Source: Laspinema palackyanum D2a (GTDB lineage Bacteria; Cyanobacteriota; Cyanobacteriia; Cyanobacteriales; Laspinemataceae). Taken from it: a stretch of DNA of 64,000 bases. The notes beneath the pieces were generated by a model. The model saw only the letters and a list, made by a program, of their open reading frames with translations. It made no database searches and had not been told where the DNA came from. The stretch lies in assembly GCA_025370845.1 (NCBI GenBank), contig JAMXFF010000004.1:124001-188000 (forward strand), read 5' to 3'. Position numbers and translations under genes: made by a program. Positions 53,807 through 62,938 of the stretch are shown one piece after another. Position 1 is the first letter of the stretch. Each line of letters opens with the position of its first letter.

Positions 53807-54208
53807 GTGAACCCGACGCCCACCGAGGGACCCGCACCCGACCCATCCCCAGAATCATGGTCATGGAGTGGGGAACATTGGATTGAGGAAAAACATCTAT
53901 TAGAGATTGCCCGAAGCGATCGCCTGTTTGCGGTGGAACTGCTCACCGCCTGGATTGAGGATAGCAAACCGGATCTAAAAGATGCCAGTTAAGCTCTCAT
54001 CCCGGGCGATGCCGTCACCCTCGGGTGTAAGGCACAGCCAACTCAAGGGGGAAGCGCCACCATTGCGGCGATCGCCATACCAAAACTAGCTGCTAACCTA
54101 GAAAAGCAAGCCAAAGATAGTAATTTTGAGGAGGCCGAGAAACGGGTGGGACAACTGAAAACAATTATAAACCCAATTGAGAAATGGGTGAGGGATTGGC
54201 CCGTCTAA
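53807..54208 (+). pseudogene. Broken Hpt (histidine phosphotransfer) domain gene
   Basis: One frame from GTG 53807 to TAA 54206-54208 reads as an Hpt domain, interrupted by a TAA at 53990-53992. Before the stop: HWIEEKHLLEIARSDRLFAV, ELLTAWIEDSKPDLKDAS. After it: ALIPGDAVTLG, GGSATIAAIAIPKLAANLE, KQAKDSNFEEAEK. The phosphoacceptor motif, normally AHQLKG, reads AQPTQG here, so the His is gone. The DNA there looks like a one-base insertion balanced by a one-base loss in the next G run. Both changes point to decay. It lies just upstream of two REC-first kinases it may once have served. Confidence 0.75.
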
Positions 54209-54336
54209 TCCCTTGTCAGCCCCAGGCGATCGCCTGGATAAAGATGCTCCATCCCACCCAAAATGAGGGCCGAAAATCAATTGAAATTTGAATAACCATC
54301 GGAAAAAATGTACAGTGAAGAAGGGTTAAGGCTTTG

Positions 54337-54384
54337 TTGTCGTTTGTCCTTTGTCTTTTGTCCTTTATCGTTTGTCTTTTGTCC
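54337..54384. repeat. Heptanucleotide short tandem repeat
   Basis: Seven 7-bp units of TTGTCNT type (TTGTCCT, TTGTCTT, TTATCGT) run up to 20 bases before the kinase start. Such heptamers are the classic STRR class of filamentous cyanobacteria. Confidence 0.85.
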
Positions 54385-54404
54385 AATTCTACCGCCACCT
54401 ACTC

Positions 54405-56495
54405 ATGTCAAAAATACTCGTTATAGATGATGATGGGGTAACTCGCTTACTCCTGAAACGGAACCTCCAAATGCAGGGATATGAGGTAACCTTGGCTAAA
54501 AATGGAGCCGAAGGACTGCGACTGGCGGAAGAACTGCATCCGGATTTAATCGTCTGCGACTGGATGATGCCCCTCGTGGATGGCGTGGAAGTCTGTCGCC
54601 GCATCAAAGCTCACCCCATCTTAGCCACCACCTTTTTTATCCTCCTCACCGTGCGCGGACAAGTCGATGATCGCATTCAAGGTCTGGATTCTGGGGCGGA
54701 TGAATTTCTCTCCAAACCGATAGAAAGTGATGAATTACTGGCCCGAGTTCGTGCAGGATTGCGACTGCGCCAGTTAACCCAACAATTAAGCCAAGCCAAT
54801 CAACAGTTATCGGCCCTAGTAGAAGTTCAACAACAGTTATTAAGTGCTGTAGATTCCACCCCGGAAGAAGCCAATACCTCCTATATCCAGTTGCTCGCCC
54901 CCCTCGGACAAGCGGCGCAAGCGAGTCGTGCTTATATGAGCGAACTCTATCAGGATCAGGCGGGAATCGAACCCCTGGTGTTATGCGAGTGGTGTGGAAA
55001 GGAACCCACGAGTAACCTGAGTCAACAGAAGTGCCCAGAATCTGAGGGTCTAATCCCGCCCAATCCCTTACCCTGGCGCTGGATTGAAAGCTTCAACAAA
55101 GGCGAAATTGTGGCGGGGAAAGTGAGCGATTTTCCCGCAGGGGAACGGGAGATATTGGAACAAGCGCACCTGGATTCCTTGTTGATGTTACCCCTCACCC
55201 TCAAGGATGAATTAGTAGGATTTATCGGCTTTGAGAATTGTGCGATCGCCGATCTGGATTCCCTGCTGCCGATTTTGCGGGCGGCAGCCGCAGCGATTTG
55301 CCTGCATCGCGATCGCACCGCTGCCTTACTCGCCCTTAGAGCCAGTGAAGCCCGCTATCGGGCGATTATAGAAGACCAAACTGAATTTATCTGTCGCTTT
55401 GCTCCTGACGGGACCGTTACCTTCGTCAATGATGCCTACTGTCGGTATCTAACCATGACCCGAGAGGAACTCATGGAAGGCTCTCTGATTCCCTTTCGGC
55501 CCCACTTCGAGCGCGATGTTGTTAACCAACCCGTGATCAATCGAGAAGAATGCGAAGTTTTACCCAATGGAGAAGTGCGATGGCATCACTGGACCGAACG
55601 CGCCGTCTTTTCCGAAGATGAACTCGTTGAATTTCAAGCCGTCGGGCGAGATATCACCGAACGTAAGCAAGCTGAAGAAGAGACCCTGAAAGCCTTGGCG
55701 AAAGAAAAAGAACTCAATCAGCTCAAAACTCACTTCGTATCAATGGTTTCCCATGAATTTCGTACCCCCCTGACCACTATTCTATCCTCCGCTGACTTGC
55801 TGGAATATTACCAAGAAGACTTTCCCGACTCCAAAGGCGATAAAAAGCTCCAAGCCATCCAACGGATTCAAAGTGTTTCCGTCACGATGACCCAAATGAT
55901 TGATGATGTCCTGTTAATTGGTCACGCTGAATCAGGAAACCTGCAATGCAACCGCAATCCCTTAGACTTGGTTCAGTTTTGTCAGCAATTAGTCGAAGAT
56001 ATGCAATTTATTGATAATGGCTTACATGGGATTGAGTTAATCCTTTCTCAACCGAGTCTCTCCGCCTGTATGGATGAAAAATTACTGCGGCATATCCTGA
56101 CAAATTTACTCTCAAATGCCCTCAAATATTCCCCAGCAGGGATGGCAGTTCAACTGGAACTGTGCGATCGCCAAAACCTGGCCATCTTTCACGTCAAAGA
56201 TCGGGGAATCGGCATTCCCCCGGAAGACCTACCCCATCTCTTTGAGCCATTCCAACGCTGTCGGAACGTCGGTACAATTTCCGGCACCGGCATGGGACTA
56301 GCCATTGTCAAAAAATGTGTAGAAATTCATGGCGGAGAAATCTCCGTACAGAGTGAAGTGAGCGATGAAAAACGACCGGGCGGCACAACTTTAACCGTCA
56401 TCTTACCTCGGTTTTCCCTGAATAACCTCACCCCTAACCTCAACGACCAGTTCTCAGAATCTGTCGAGGCAAAATTGCCGAAAAAGAAGCCTTAA
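54405..56495 (+). CDS. REC-GAF-PAS sensor histidine kinase
   Basis: From ATG 54405 the protein has an N-terminal receiver (VIDDDGVTRLLLKR, acceptor Asp in IVCDWMMP, FLSKPI; about 1-120). A short coiled coil, a GAF-like domain (about 145-310) and a PAS domain (about 320-435) follow. HisKA (MVSHEFRTPLTTILSS) and HATPase (LLSNALKYSP, DRGIGIPPED, GTGMGLAIVKK) end it. The receiver in front suggests regulation by an upstream kinase, or output through its own phosphorylation. It is soluble. The longest frame (from 54351) begins inside the heptamer repeat and is rejected. It is followed by a shorter paralogue at 56625. Confidence 0.92.
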   Translation: MSKILVIDDDGVTRLLLKRNLQMQGYEVTLAKNGAEGLRLAEELHPDLIVCDWMMPLVDGVEVCRRIKAHPILATTFFILLTVRGQVDDRIQGLDSGADEFLSKPIESDELLARVRAGLRLRQLTQQLSQANQQLSALVEVQQQLLSAVDSTPEEANTSYIQLLAPLGQAAQASRAYMSELYQDQAGIEPLVLCEWCGKEPTSNLSQQKCPESEGLIPPNPLPWRWIESFNKGEIVAGKVSDFPAGEREILEQAHLDSLLMLPLTLKDELVGFIGFENCAIADLDSLLPILRAAAAAICLHRDRTAALLALRASEARYRAIIEDQTEFICRFAPDGTVTFVNDAYCRYLTMTREELMEGSLIPFRPHFERDVVNQPVINREECEVLPNGEVRWHHWTERAVFSEDELVEFQAVGRDITERKQAEEETLKALAKEKELNQLKTHFVSMVSHEFRTPLTTILSSADLLEYYQEDFPDSKGDKKLQAIQRIQSVSVTMTQMIDDVLLIGHAESGNLQCNRNPLDLVQFCQQLVEDMQFIDNGLHGIELILSQPSLSACMDEKLLRHILTNLLSNALKYSPAGMAVQLELCDRQNLAIFHVKDRGIGIPPEDLPHLFEPFQRCRNVGTISGTGMGLAIVKKCVEIHGGEISVQSEVSDEKRPGGTTLTVILPRFSLNNLTPNLNDQFSESVEAKLPKKKP

Positions 56496-56624
56496 ACCCC
56501 GCCCTGACCCGTGACGCGCCCGCCACTTTTATGTCCCTTTAAACCGGGATTGTCTCCAACTTTAAGCTATGATATTCTGACCAATAGACGGGTCCAAAAA
56601 TTATGATTAATTTCCCTCAATCTT

Positions 56625-57902
56625 ATGGATAAAATTCTCGTCATAGATGATGATTCCGCCACGCGCTTACTCCTCAAACGCGACTTAAAATTAGAAGGCC
56701 ATGAAGTCACCGTTGCCAAAGATGGGGAAGAAGGGGTAAAACTTGCCCTGGAAGTTCATCCGGCGTTAATTATTTGCGATTGGGTGATGCCTTATTTTGA
56801 TGGTGTAGAAGTCTGTCGCATTGTCAAATCCAACCCCGAATTAGCCCAAACCTTTTTTATTTTACTCACCTCCAAAGTCGATTTAGAGGACCGTATTCAA
56901 GGACTCGATGCTGGGGCCGATGATTTTCTTTCCAAACCCGTCAATCCCGCCGAACTCTTAGCCCGGGTCAGGGCGGGACTCAGACTGTATCATTCCCAAC
57001 AACAATTAAGCCAATCCAATCAACAACTCAGCCAAACCTTACGGGATTTACAACAAACCCAGGCTCAGTTGATTCAAAGCGAAAAGATGTCATCAATTGG
57101 TCAAATGGTGGCGGGAATTGCTCATGAAATTAACAATCCTGTAACTTTTATTGATGGCAATTTGAATCATGCGGCGAAATATATGGGAGAATTGGTTGAA
57201 TTTATTCAACTTTTTCAACAACACTATCCCAATCCTTTGCCCGAGATTAAAGATGCAGCAGAGGAATTAGATTTAGAATTTTTAATGGTCGATTTTCCTT
57301 CCCTCGTAGAATCCATGAAACGAGGGGCCAAGCGGATTCGAGAAATCGTAGAATCCTTACGAACTTTTTCTCATCTGGATGAAGCGGAACTGAAGGATGT
57401 GGATCTGCATGAAGGGTTGGATAGTACGCTCTCTATTTTAAAAGGGCGTTTAGAAGGGATTGAAACCGAGATTAACTATGGAAAATTGCCTCGGGTGGAA
57501 TGCTATCCTAGTGATATCAATCAAGTATTTTTTCACCTGATCAACAATGCGATCGATGCCGTGGGAAAACGCAACCAGCTACAAAAGTCCCCCAGCAATC
57601 AACCCGAATCCAACCCCGCACCCCCCCGGATTCGCATCTGTACCGAAACCCGCACCCCTTCCCATGCAGTGATTCGGATTTTCGATAATGGAATCGGCAT
57701 TCCCAAAGAGACAGTCCCTAATATTTTTAACCCCTTTTTTACCACCAAAGATGTAGGTGCTGGGAAAGGTCTCGGTTTAAGCATTTCCTATCAAATCGTT
57801 GTGGATAAACACGGAGGAAAATTAGAAGTCCATTCCGAACCTGGTCAAGAAACAGAATTCGCAGTCATCATCCCCATCCACCCCACCAAAAAGTCATTTT
57901 AA
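56625..57902 (+). CDS. REC-first sensor histidine kinase
   Basis: The 425-residue protein has a receiver at 1-120 closely like that of the preceding kinase (VIDDDSATRLLLKRDL, ICDWVMPYFDGVEVCR, FLSKPV). A coiled coil rich in QQLSQ and a HisKA of the IAHEINNPVTFI type with the acceptor His follow. The HATPase shows HLINNAIDAVG, DNGIGIPK and GKGLGLSISYQI. No PAS or GAF domain is present. The receiver similarity suggests a local duplication, while the different HisKA types suggest domain swapping. It is followed by a repeat array rather than a gene. Confidence 0.92.
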   Translation: MDKILVIDDDSATRLLLKRDLKLEGHEVTVAKDGEEGVKLALEVHPALIICDWVMPYFDGVEVCRIVKSNPELAQTFFILLTSKVDLEDRIQGLDAGADDFLSKPVNPAELLARVRAGLRLYHSQQQLSQSNQQLSQTLRDLQQTQAQLIQSEKMSSIGQMVAGIAHEINNPVTFIDGNLNHAAKYMGELVEFIQLFQQHYPNPLPEIKDAAEELDLEFLMVDFPSLVESMKRGAKRIREIVESLRTFSHLDEAELKDVDLHEGLDSTLSILKGRLEGIETEINYGKLPRVECYPSDINQVFFHLINNAIDAVGKRNQLQKSPSNQPESNPAPPRIRICTETRTPSHAVIRIFDNGIGIPKETVPNIFNPFFTTKDVGAGKGLGLSISYQIVVDKHGGKLEVHSEPGQETEFAVIIPIHPTKKSF

Positions 57903-57927
57903 CTTCCTATCCTTCCTTTCCTTATTC

Positions 57928-58096
57928 GTAGTAACGACTTCACTCGTTATTTTCTCTTCTGTTTGTAGTAACGACTTCACTCGTTATCTTCTCATGTTCG
58001 TAGTAACGACTTCAGTCGTTATCTTCTCTTCTGTTCGTAGTAACGACTTCACTCGTTATCTTCTCTTCTGTTTGTAGTAAGGACTTCAGCCCTTTA
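57928..58096. repeat. Five tandem 23-bp hairpin units with 35-37 bp period
   Basis: Units start at 57928, 57965, 58000, 58037 and 58074 and follow GTAGTAACGACTTCACTCGT plus TAT. Each folds around a TTCA loop; unit 3 pairs ACGAC with GTCGT perfectly. Unit 5 changes AACGA...TCGTT to AAGGA...CCCTT, keeping most pairs. Linkers are near-identical CTTCTCTTCTGTT, so it is not a CRISPR. Confidence 0.85.
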
Positions 58097-58464
58097 TGAG
58101 CCAAAATTAAAGCTAATGGTATTTCCTCCCTTCCCTAATCATTAAAAATCATCAATTAATTAAAAAAAATTTCACCCAAAAGCCTAAAGAGGTTATCCTT
58201 TCCTTTTTGATATAACAATGTTGTTCATTGAAGAGGATGGACGCAGTTCTGGTGCGATCGCCAGTGGGTCAGCGCAAATGAGCCAACGGGTTGACGATCG
58301 CCTCCGATTGGCTCGCATGGATCCCCAAACCCCTGATCGCGCGGCATAGGGACAAATAGCCCTCGATGAAATAGGGAAAGACCAGGGCGATCGTGCAGAA
58401 ACCGGGGCGGGGCCTAAAAACCGGATTTCTTAATTTAATCTCGGTGTTCAGCAAAAGTTATCCA

Positions 58465-58479
58465 AGAAACCCGGTTTCT
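58465..58479. repeat. AGAAACC-type dispersed palindrome
   Basis: AGAAACCCGGTTTCT is a perfect copy; a degenerate one lies about 50 bases upstream. Confidence 0.6.
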
Positions 58480-58565
58480 TTTCTTTCCCAAATTTTTAAT
58501 ATTTTTTTCCTAAAATTACTTTATAATCACTTCTGACCCCGAATAATCACCATCACAAATTAACT

Positions 58566-58832
58566 ATGAAATCTAAAGCTGTTGCACTATTTCTGAGTCT
58601 TGGTCTAGCGACAACCGTGGCCGCCTGTGCCGGTCAGCCCGAAGCCGAACAAACGCCCCCAGCTCCTACCACTGAAGATGCTGGAGAAGAGGGCGGCGCT
58701 CCCACAGCCCCAGCTTCGACTACTCCCAATCCAGGCGCAACTGAAGATGGCGAAGATGGCGAAGATGGCGAAGATGGCGAAGAGAACCAAGACGGCCAAG
58801 AGAACCAAGGTGGTGAAGGTGGTGAATCTTAG
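58566..58832 (+). CDS. Small acidic repeat lipoprotein
   Basis: The 88-residue precursor has a signal peptide and lipobox VAAC, so it is probably lipid-anchored. The mature part is almost all Glu, Asp, Gly, Pro, Gln and Thr, with no hydrophobic core, and is likely disordered. A 9-bp repeat (GAAGATGGC, four exact copies at 58743-58778) encodes EDG units. It may bind cations or act as a spacer; the function is unknown. Confidence 0.7.
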   Translation: MKSKAVALFLSLGLATTVAACAGQPEAEQTPPAPTTEDAGEEGGAPTAPASTTPNPGATEDGEDGEDGEDGEENQDGQENQGGEGGES

Positions 58833-59030
58833 TGCATTGCCCCTGTTGTTTCGTTTCGGAGCAACGATTGAACCATCTTAAGCATCATCTGATAATAACG
58901 ATTTGATTTAGTCGGGGATTTTCCTAGTCTTGAATTAGATATCAGGGCTAGGGTATCCCTATCTAGGGTCTCAACTCCTTGAACCCGATAAAATCATCAA
59001 TCTTTTTTAGCTAAATTTGGCCTTAATTCC

Positions 59031-59702
59031 ATGATTTTATGTATTGAGCAAGTTCTCACCCCAGAACAGTTAGACGAGATTCATCGCATTCTAAAAGAGG
59101 GTGAATTTGTTGAAGGTAAACTTACGGCGGGTAGGTATGCGAAAACTGTTAAAGATAACTATCAATTGAAAGCAGATACAGAGGATGCCAAAAAAGTGAG
59201 AAAAATGGTGCATAATGCCCTCTTGCAAAATCCCCTCTTTAAAGCCTCCGTGCGTCCCCAAAAAATTCGGCCAATTTTGTTTAGTCGTTATGAACCGGGA
59301 ATGTCTTATGGTTGGCATACCGATAATGCCATTATGGGCGATGGAGAATTGGTGCGATCGGATGTCTCCCTAACCCTATTTCTCAGCGACCCAGACACCT
59401 ATGAAGGCGGTGAATTAGTCATCGATACCAGTATTGGTGAACAATCTTTTAAACTCCCGGCAGGCTCAATGATTGTTTATCCTTCTACTTTTCTCCATCA
59501 AGTTACCGAAGTAACCCAGGGGATTCGTTTCGCTGCGGTGACTTGGGTTCAAAGTCTGGTTCGCGATGTTCAACAACGGGAAATTCTCTTTGAACTTGAT
59601 ACGGTTAGAAAGTCAATCTTTGAGCAATATGGCAAAACCGTAGAATTCGATTTATTGTGCAAAACCCACGCAAATTTACTGCGCCAATGGGTGGAACTTT
59701 AA
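59031..59702 (+). CDS. PKHD-type Fe(II)/2-oxoglutarate hydroxylase (PiuC/YbiX-like)
   Basis: The 223-residue protein matches PiuC/YbiX-like hydroxylases: YEPGMSYGWHTDNAIM gives the HxD iron ligands, SLTLFLSDPDTYEGGELVI the central strands, and FLHQVTEVTQGIRFAAVTW the distal His and the Arg for 2-oxoglutarate. The length is typical. In proteobacteria it is linked to iron uptake; the substrate is unknown. It is monocistronic and converges with the ABC operon. Confidence 0.9.
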   Translation: MILCIEQVLTPEQLDEIHRILKEGEFVEGKLTAGRYAKTVKDNYQLKADTEDAKKVRKMVHNALLQNPLFKASVRPQKIRPILFSRYEPGMSYGWHTDNAIMGDGELVRSDVSLTLFLSDPDTYEGGELVIDTSIGEQSFKLPAGSMIVYPSTFLHQVTEVTQGIRFAAVTWVQSLVRDVQQREILFELDTVRKSIFEQYGKTVEFDLLCKTHANLLRQWVEL

Positions 59703-59748
59703 CCCAAATTATCCCAATTACTGCGAAATTTAGCGGAGTGGGGCATAC

Positions 59749-60576
59749 TCACCCTTTATTCCCTGTAAACGTAACCCCTTGCACAAAATAGCGATTAAAA
59801 AACGCATAAATCGCCAATGCGGGTAACGTAAATACCATTGAAGCGGCCATGATATAGTTCCAATAACTGATATATTGACCCTTAAACGTATTTAACCCCA
59901 ACGGTAACGTAAACATATCCTGACTGGATACCACAATTAAGGGCATGAAAAAATTATTCCAGCTTCCCATAAAAATAAAAATCGCTTGAGCAGCTAGGGC
60001 CGGTTTTGCTAAAGGCATCACCACCTTCCAAAAGGTTTGCCATCGATTTAATCCATCTAATGCTGCCGCTTCTTCCAGTTCCTTCGGGAAATTTACAAAG
60101 AACTGACGCATCATAAAAATAAACGTCGCATTGACCATACTCGGGACAATTAACCCTTGGTAAGTATTCAACCAACCCAAGGATTTTAAAATTAGAAAGG
60201 TGGGAATCAACGTGATTTGTCCGGGAATCATTAACACCGCTAAAATCATCCCAAACACCAGCCGATTTCCTCGAAAGGGAATTCGGGCTAGGGCATAGCC
60301 TGCCATTGAATTAAAGACTATATTAAACCCCGTAACGCAAACGGCTACAAAGGCACTATTGAACAACCATCGCCCAAAGAGGCGTTCTCGGGTAAAGATG
60401 GATTGATAGTTTTCCAGGGTGAAATTCTGGGGGATAAAATTCATCCCTCCTTCCACAATTTCTGCTAAGGGTTTAAAGGATGCCGACATTGCCCAGGCAA
60501 AGGGAATAAAGGTGACGATCGCATACAAAATTAAGAATCCGTACAGCAGCGCTTTTAATCCAGAAATTCGCTTCAT
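59749..60576 (-). CDS. Carbohydrate ABC transporter permease (MalG type)
   Basis: The 275-residue protein has six spans and the EAA loop (EEAAALDGLNRWQTFWKVVMP, quoted in part) that docks the ATPase. It is the last gene of the operon, 26 bases after the MalF-type permease. No ATPase gene follows. The substrate is set by the binding protein and is unknown; compatible-solute or oligosaccharide import is possible. Confidence 0.9.
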   Translation of the reverse strand: MKRISGLKALLYGFLILYAIVTFIPFAWAMSASFKPLAEIVEGGMNFIPQNFTLENYQSIFTRERLFGRWLFNSAFVAVCVTGFNIVFNSMAGYALARIPFRGNRLVFGMILAVLMIPGQITLIPTFLILKSLGWLNTYQGLIVPSMVNATFIFMMRQFFVNFPKELEEAAALDGLNRWQTFWKVVMPLAKPALAAQAIFIFMGSWNNFFMPLIVVSSQDMFTLPLGLNTFKGQYISYWNYIMAASMVFTLPALAIYAFFNRYFVQGVTFTGNKG

Positions 60577-60602
60577 TCTCCGTGACTCTCCTGTGATGAC
60601 GA

Positions 60603-61556
60603 TTACTGAGGCATATCTTCTTTAAAGAGATACCGTTGTACCAGGGTAGCTAAGACGATCGCCGTTGCTAATAAAAGAGCTAAGGCAGCGGCATATCCCA
60701 TCTCTAAACTCTTAAACGCATACTGATAAATCAACAACACCACCGTCAAGGTAGAATTATTGGGACCGCCAGACCCTCCCGAAAAAATATAGGATTGGTC
60801 AAAGAGTTGAAACGTGCCAATAATGCCCATGACAATGATAAAAAATGTCACAGGTTTGAGTAAAGGCAACGTAATATTCACAAAGCGATCGCAACCATTC
60901 GCCCCATCAATTTTGGCCGCTTCATAGAGAGACTCTGGAATATCCTGGAGGGCTGCCAAATAAATCACCATGAAAAAGGGAGCACTCGCCCAAATATTCA
61001 TAATCATAATCGATTTCAGGGCAATATTTGGGTCCCCCAACCAATTGTAAGTCGGTAAACCGAACCCTTCTAAAAAATGATTCAGGAGCCCATCGGCATT
61101 GTAAATCCACATAAAAATCAGGGTTAACACCGCCGAAGAGGTAATCGTTGGCAGGAAAAACACCACCCGAAACCAATTTTTTCCGCGAATTTGGGCATTC
61201 AGAACCAAGGCTAACATCAAGGCAATGAACGTCTGAATCGGAACGACGATCGCCACATATTCAGCAGTATTTTTCAAGGCAATCCAAACCCGTCCATCAT
61301 CTACCAATCGGGTAAAATTCCGCAGGTGGACAAACCGATAGCTCATTTCCCCTAAAATCTCAACTTTGTGAAACGAGAGGAAAATCGCATACAAAATCGG
61401 CAACCCCAAAAATACCCCTAAAATCATTAAAGCCGGGGCGATAAACAGATAACCGGATAGGGAAGGGGAAAAGCGAAAACTTCGAGTTTTTTTAGACCGA
61501 GAAGACGCTGGATTCAAAGAAGACACTGGCATAGACTTGAGTGGTATGCTGCTCAT
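60603..61556 (-). CDS. Carbohydrate ABC transporter permease (MalF type)
   Basis: The 317-residue protein has a basic N-terminus, six spans and an EAA loop (LYEAAKIDGANGCDRF). It pairs with the downstream MalG-type permease. ATG 61556 or 61532 (MPVSSLN) could be the start; neither has a strong ribosome site. It lies 50 bases after the binding-protein gene. Confidence 0.9.
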   Translation of the reverse strand: MSSIPLKSMPVSSLNPASSRSKKTRSFRFSPSLSGYLFIAPALMILGVFLGLPILYAIFLSFHKVEILGEMSYRFVHLRNFTRLVDDGRVWIALKNTAEYVAIVVPIQTFIALMLALVLNAQIRGKNWFRVVFFLPTITSSAVLTLIFMWIYNADGLLNHFLEGFGLPTYNWLGDPNIALKSIMIMNIWASAPFFMVIYLAALQDIPESLYEAAKIDGANGCDRFVNITLPLLKPVTFFIIVMGIIGTFQLFDQSYIFSGGSGGPNNSTLTVVLLIYQYAFKSLEMGYAAALALLLATAIVLATLVQRYLFKEDMPQ

Positions 61557-61606
61557 AATTTAGGGAGGTCTTTGGCTGAGGACCGGACGGCCTTAATTCC
61601 AGTGAA

Positions 61607-62872
61607 TTAATACAAACTCGCTTTAATTTCCTGGTTGGCAGTCGCTTGGGCTTTTTTCATGGCCTCTGATAAAGATTGTTCCCCTAATAAAGCACTGAGA
61701 AACTGGTTGTTAAAATTTTGGGTAACGAGAGACAAATTTTCTCCCGCTTGCCAGAGGGTGGCGTAGTCGGCACCGGCGACAAAAGGCGCATAGAGGGGAT
61801 TATTGAGATATCCCAATTCTGCCAGGACTGATTTGCGCGTGGGTAAAATTAATCCCCCACTGGCCCAAGCTTTCATGCCTTCTTTTCCGGTGAGATAAGA
61901 GATCAATTCCCAAGCTTCTGCTTTGTGGGTAGATTGTTTATTCATGACATAAGCAACGGTAAATGCCATTGTTCCTTTTTTGCCGTTAATTGTAGGGACG
62001 GGGGCAATGGCAAAAGAAATCCGAGGAAAGGTTTCTTGCAGGTAAGGAATGGCCCAATTGCCATCAAGAACCATTGCGGCTTTTCCCTGTCCAAACATTT
62101 CGCTGACATTACTTGCGCCGGTATCGGAGGGGATGCCTGCAGTGCGCGCTTGTTGATATTGTTCGATAACCGGGGCGAGTCCTTTTAAGGCTTTGGGTTG
62201 AGCAAATGCGGCGAAGCCTTTGCGATCGACAAATTGCCCGCCAAAGGCGCGAATTACAAAGGCTTGACGGGTTAATTCGGGAACCATGCCATAGCCATAG
62301 CGTTGAATTCTGCGATCGCGGTTGCGTCGCACGGTTAATTGTTCAGAATACTCCTGTAATTGCGCCCAAGTTTTGGGCGGTTCACTTAACCCCGCTTCCT
62401 GGAAAAATTCGGTATTGTAATAGAGCGCTAGGGTGGAGAAATCTTTGGGTAAACCGTAGATTTTGCCCTTATATTTAAAGGCATTCAGCATCGCCGGTTG
62501 AAAATCTTTGAGGTCAAATTCTGGGGTGATATAGCGATCGAGGGGTTCTAATACTCCGCGATGCATCAGTAACGGGGCTTCGAGGGTATCTAAATAAAAG
62601 ATATCCGGCGCCGCATCCCCAATTAATCGGGTTTTGATGACATCAGAATACTGATCCGTGATGACTTCATACCGGACTTTAATATGGGGGTGGGTGGCTT
62701 CAAAATCCCGGAGTAGCTGTTCGAGAAGCTGTTTTTCTACGGGACTACTTTGCCACCCACTGAGGGTGAGCGTGGTGACATCTTCCCCCAGGGAACTGCC
62801 GCAGGCGGTGAGACTGAGAACCAGCAGCAGGACGATCGCCCACTGGCACAGAAGCCGATAAAGTTTTGACAT
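61607..62872 (-). CDS. ABC transporter sugar-binding lipoprotein
   Basis: The 421-residue protein has a lipoprotein signal (lipobox LTAC) and a family 1 solute-binding fold: LTLSGWQSSPVEKQLLEQLL, PDIFYLDTLEAP, KIYGLPKDFSTLALYYN (in parts) and MVLDGNWAIPYLQ. It captures a carbohydrate or related solute outside the membrane for the two permeases. The cyanobacterial glucosylglycerol importer has the same gene set (recall), but identity cannot be judged here. ATG 62872 has AGGA upstream. Confidence 0.9.
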   Translation of the reverse strand: MSKLYRLLCQWAIVLLLVLSLTACGSSLGEDVTTLTLSGWQSSPVEKQLLEQLLRDFEATHPHIKVRYEVITDQYSDVIKTRLIGDAAPDIFYLDTLEAPLLMHRGVLEPLDRYITPEFDLKDFQPAMLNAFKYKGKIYGLPKDFSTLALYYNTEFFQEAGLSEPPKTWAQLQEYSEQLTVRRNRDRRIQRYGYGMVPELTRQAFVIRAFGGQFVDRKGFAAFAQPKALKGLAPVIEQYQQARTAGIPSDTGASNVSEMFGQGKAAMVLDGNWAIPYLQETFPRISFAIAPVPTINGKKGTMAFTVAYVMNKQSTHKAEAWELISYLTGKEGMKAWASGGLILPTRKSVLAELGYLNNPLYAPFVAGADYATLWQAGENLSLVTQNFNNQFLSALLGEQSLSEAMKKAQATANQEIKASLY

Positions 62873-62938
62873 AAATCCTGCTCTCGGGTAAAGCTGGGCC
62901 GTCCTGGATGTAATAGCCGATACTTTTTTATTATGCCC

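Larger units (their letters stand above)
57903..58565. other. Repeat-rich intergenic region
   Basis: These 660 bases contain the five-hairpin array (57928-58096) and AGAAACC-type palindromes at 58465 and, degenerate, near 58417. No gene was recognised. Confidence 0.5.

Noticed and set aside
57928-58096. Regular repeats as a CRISPR array
   Set aside because: The 12-14 base linkers are nearly identical to each other, so there are no unique spacers, and no cas gene is nearby.
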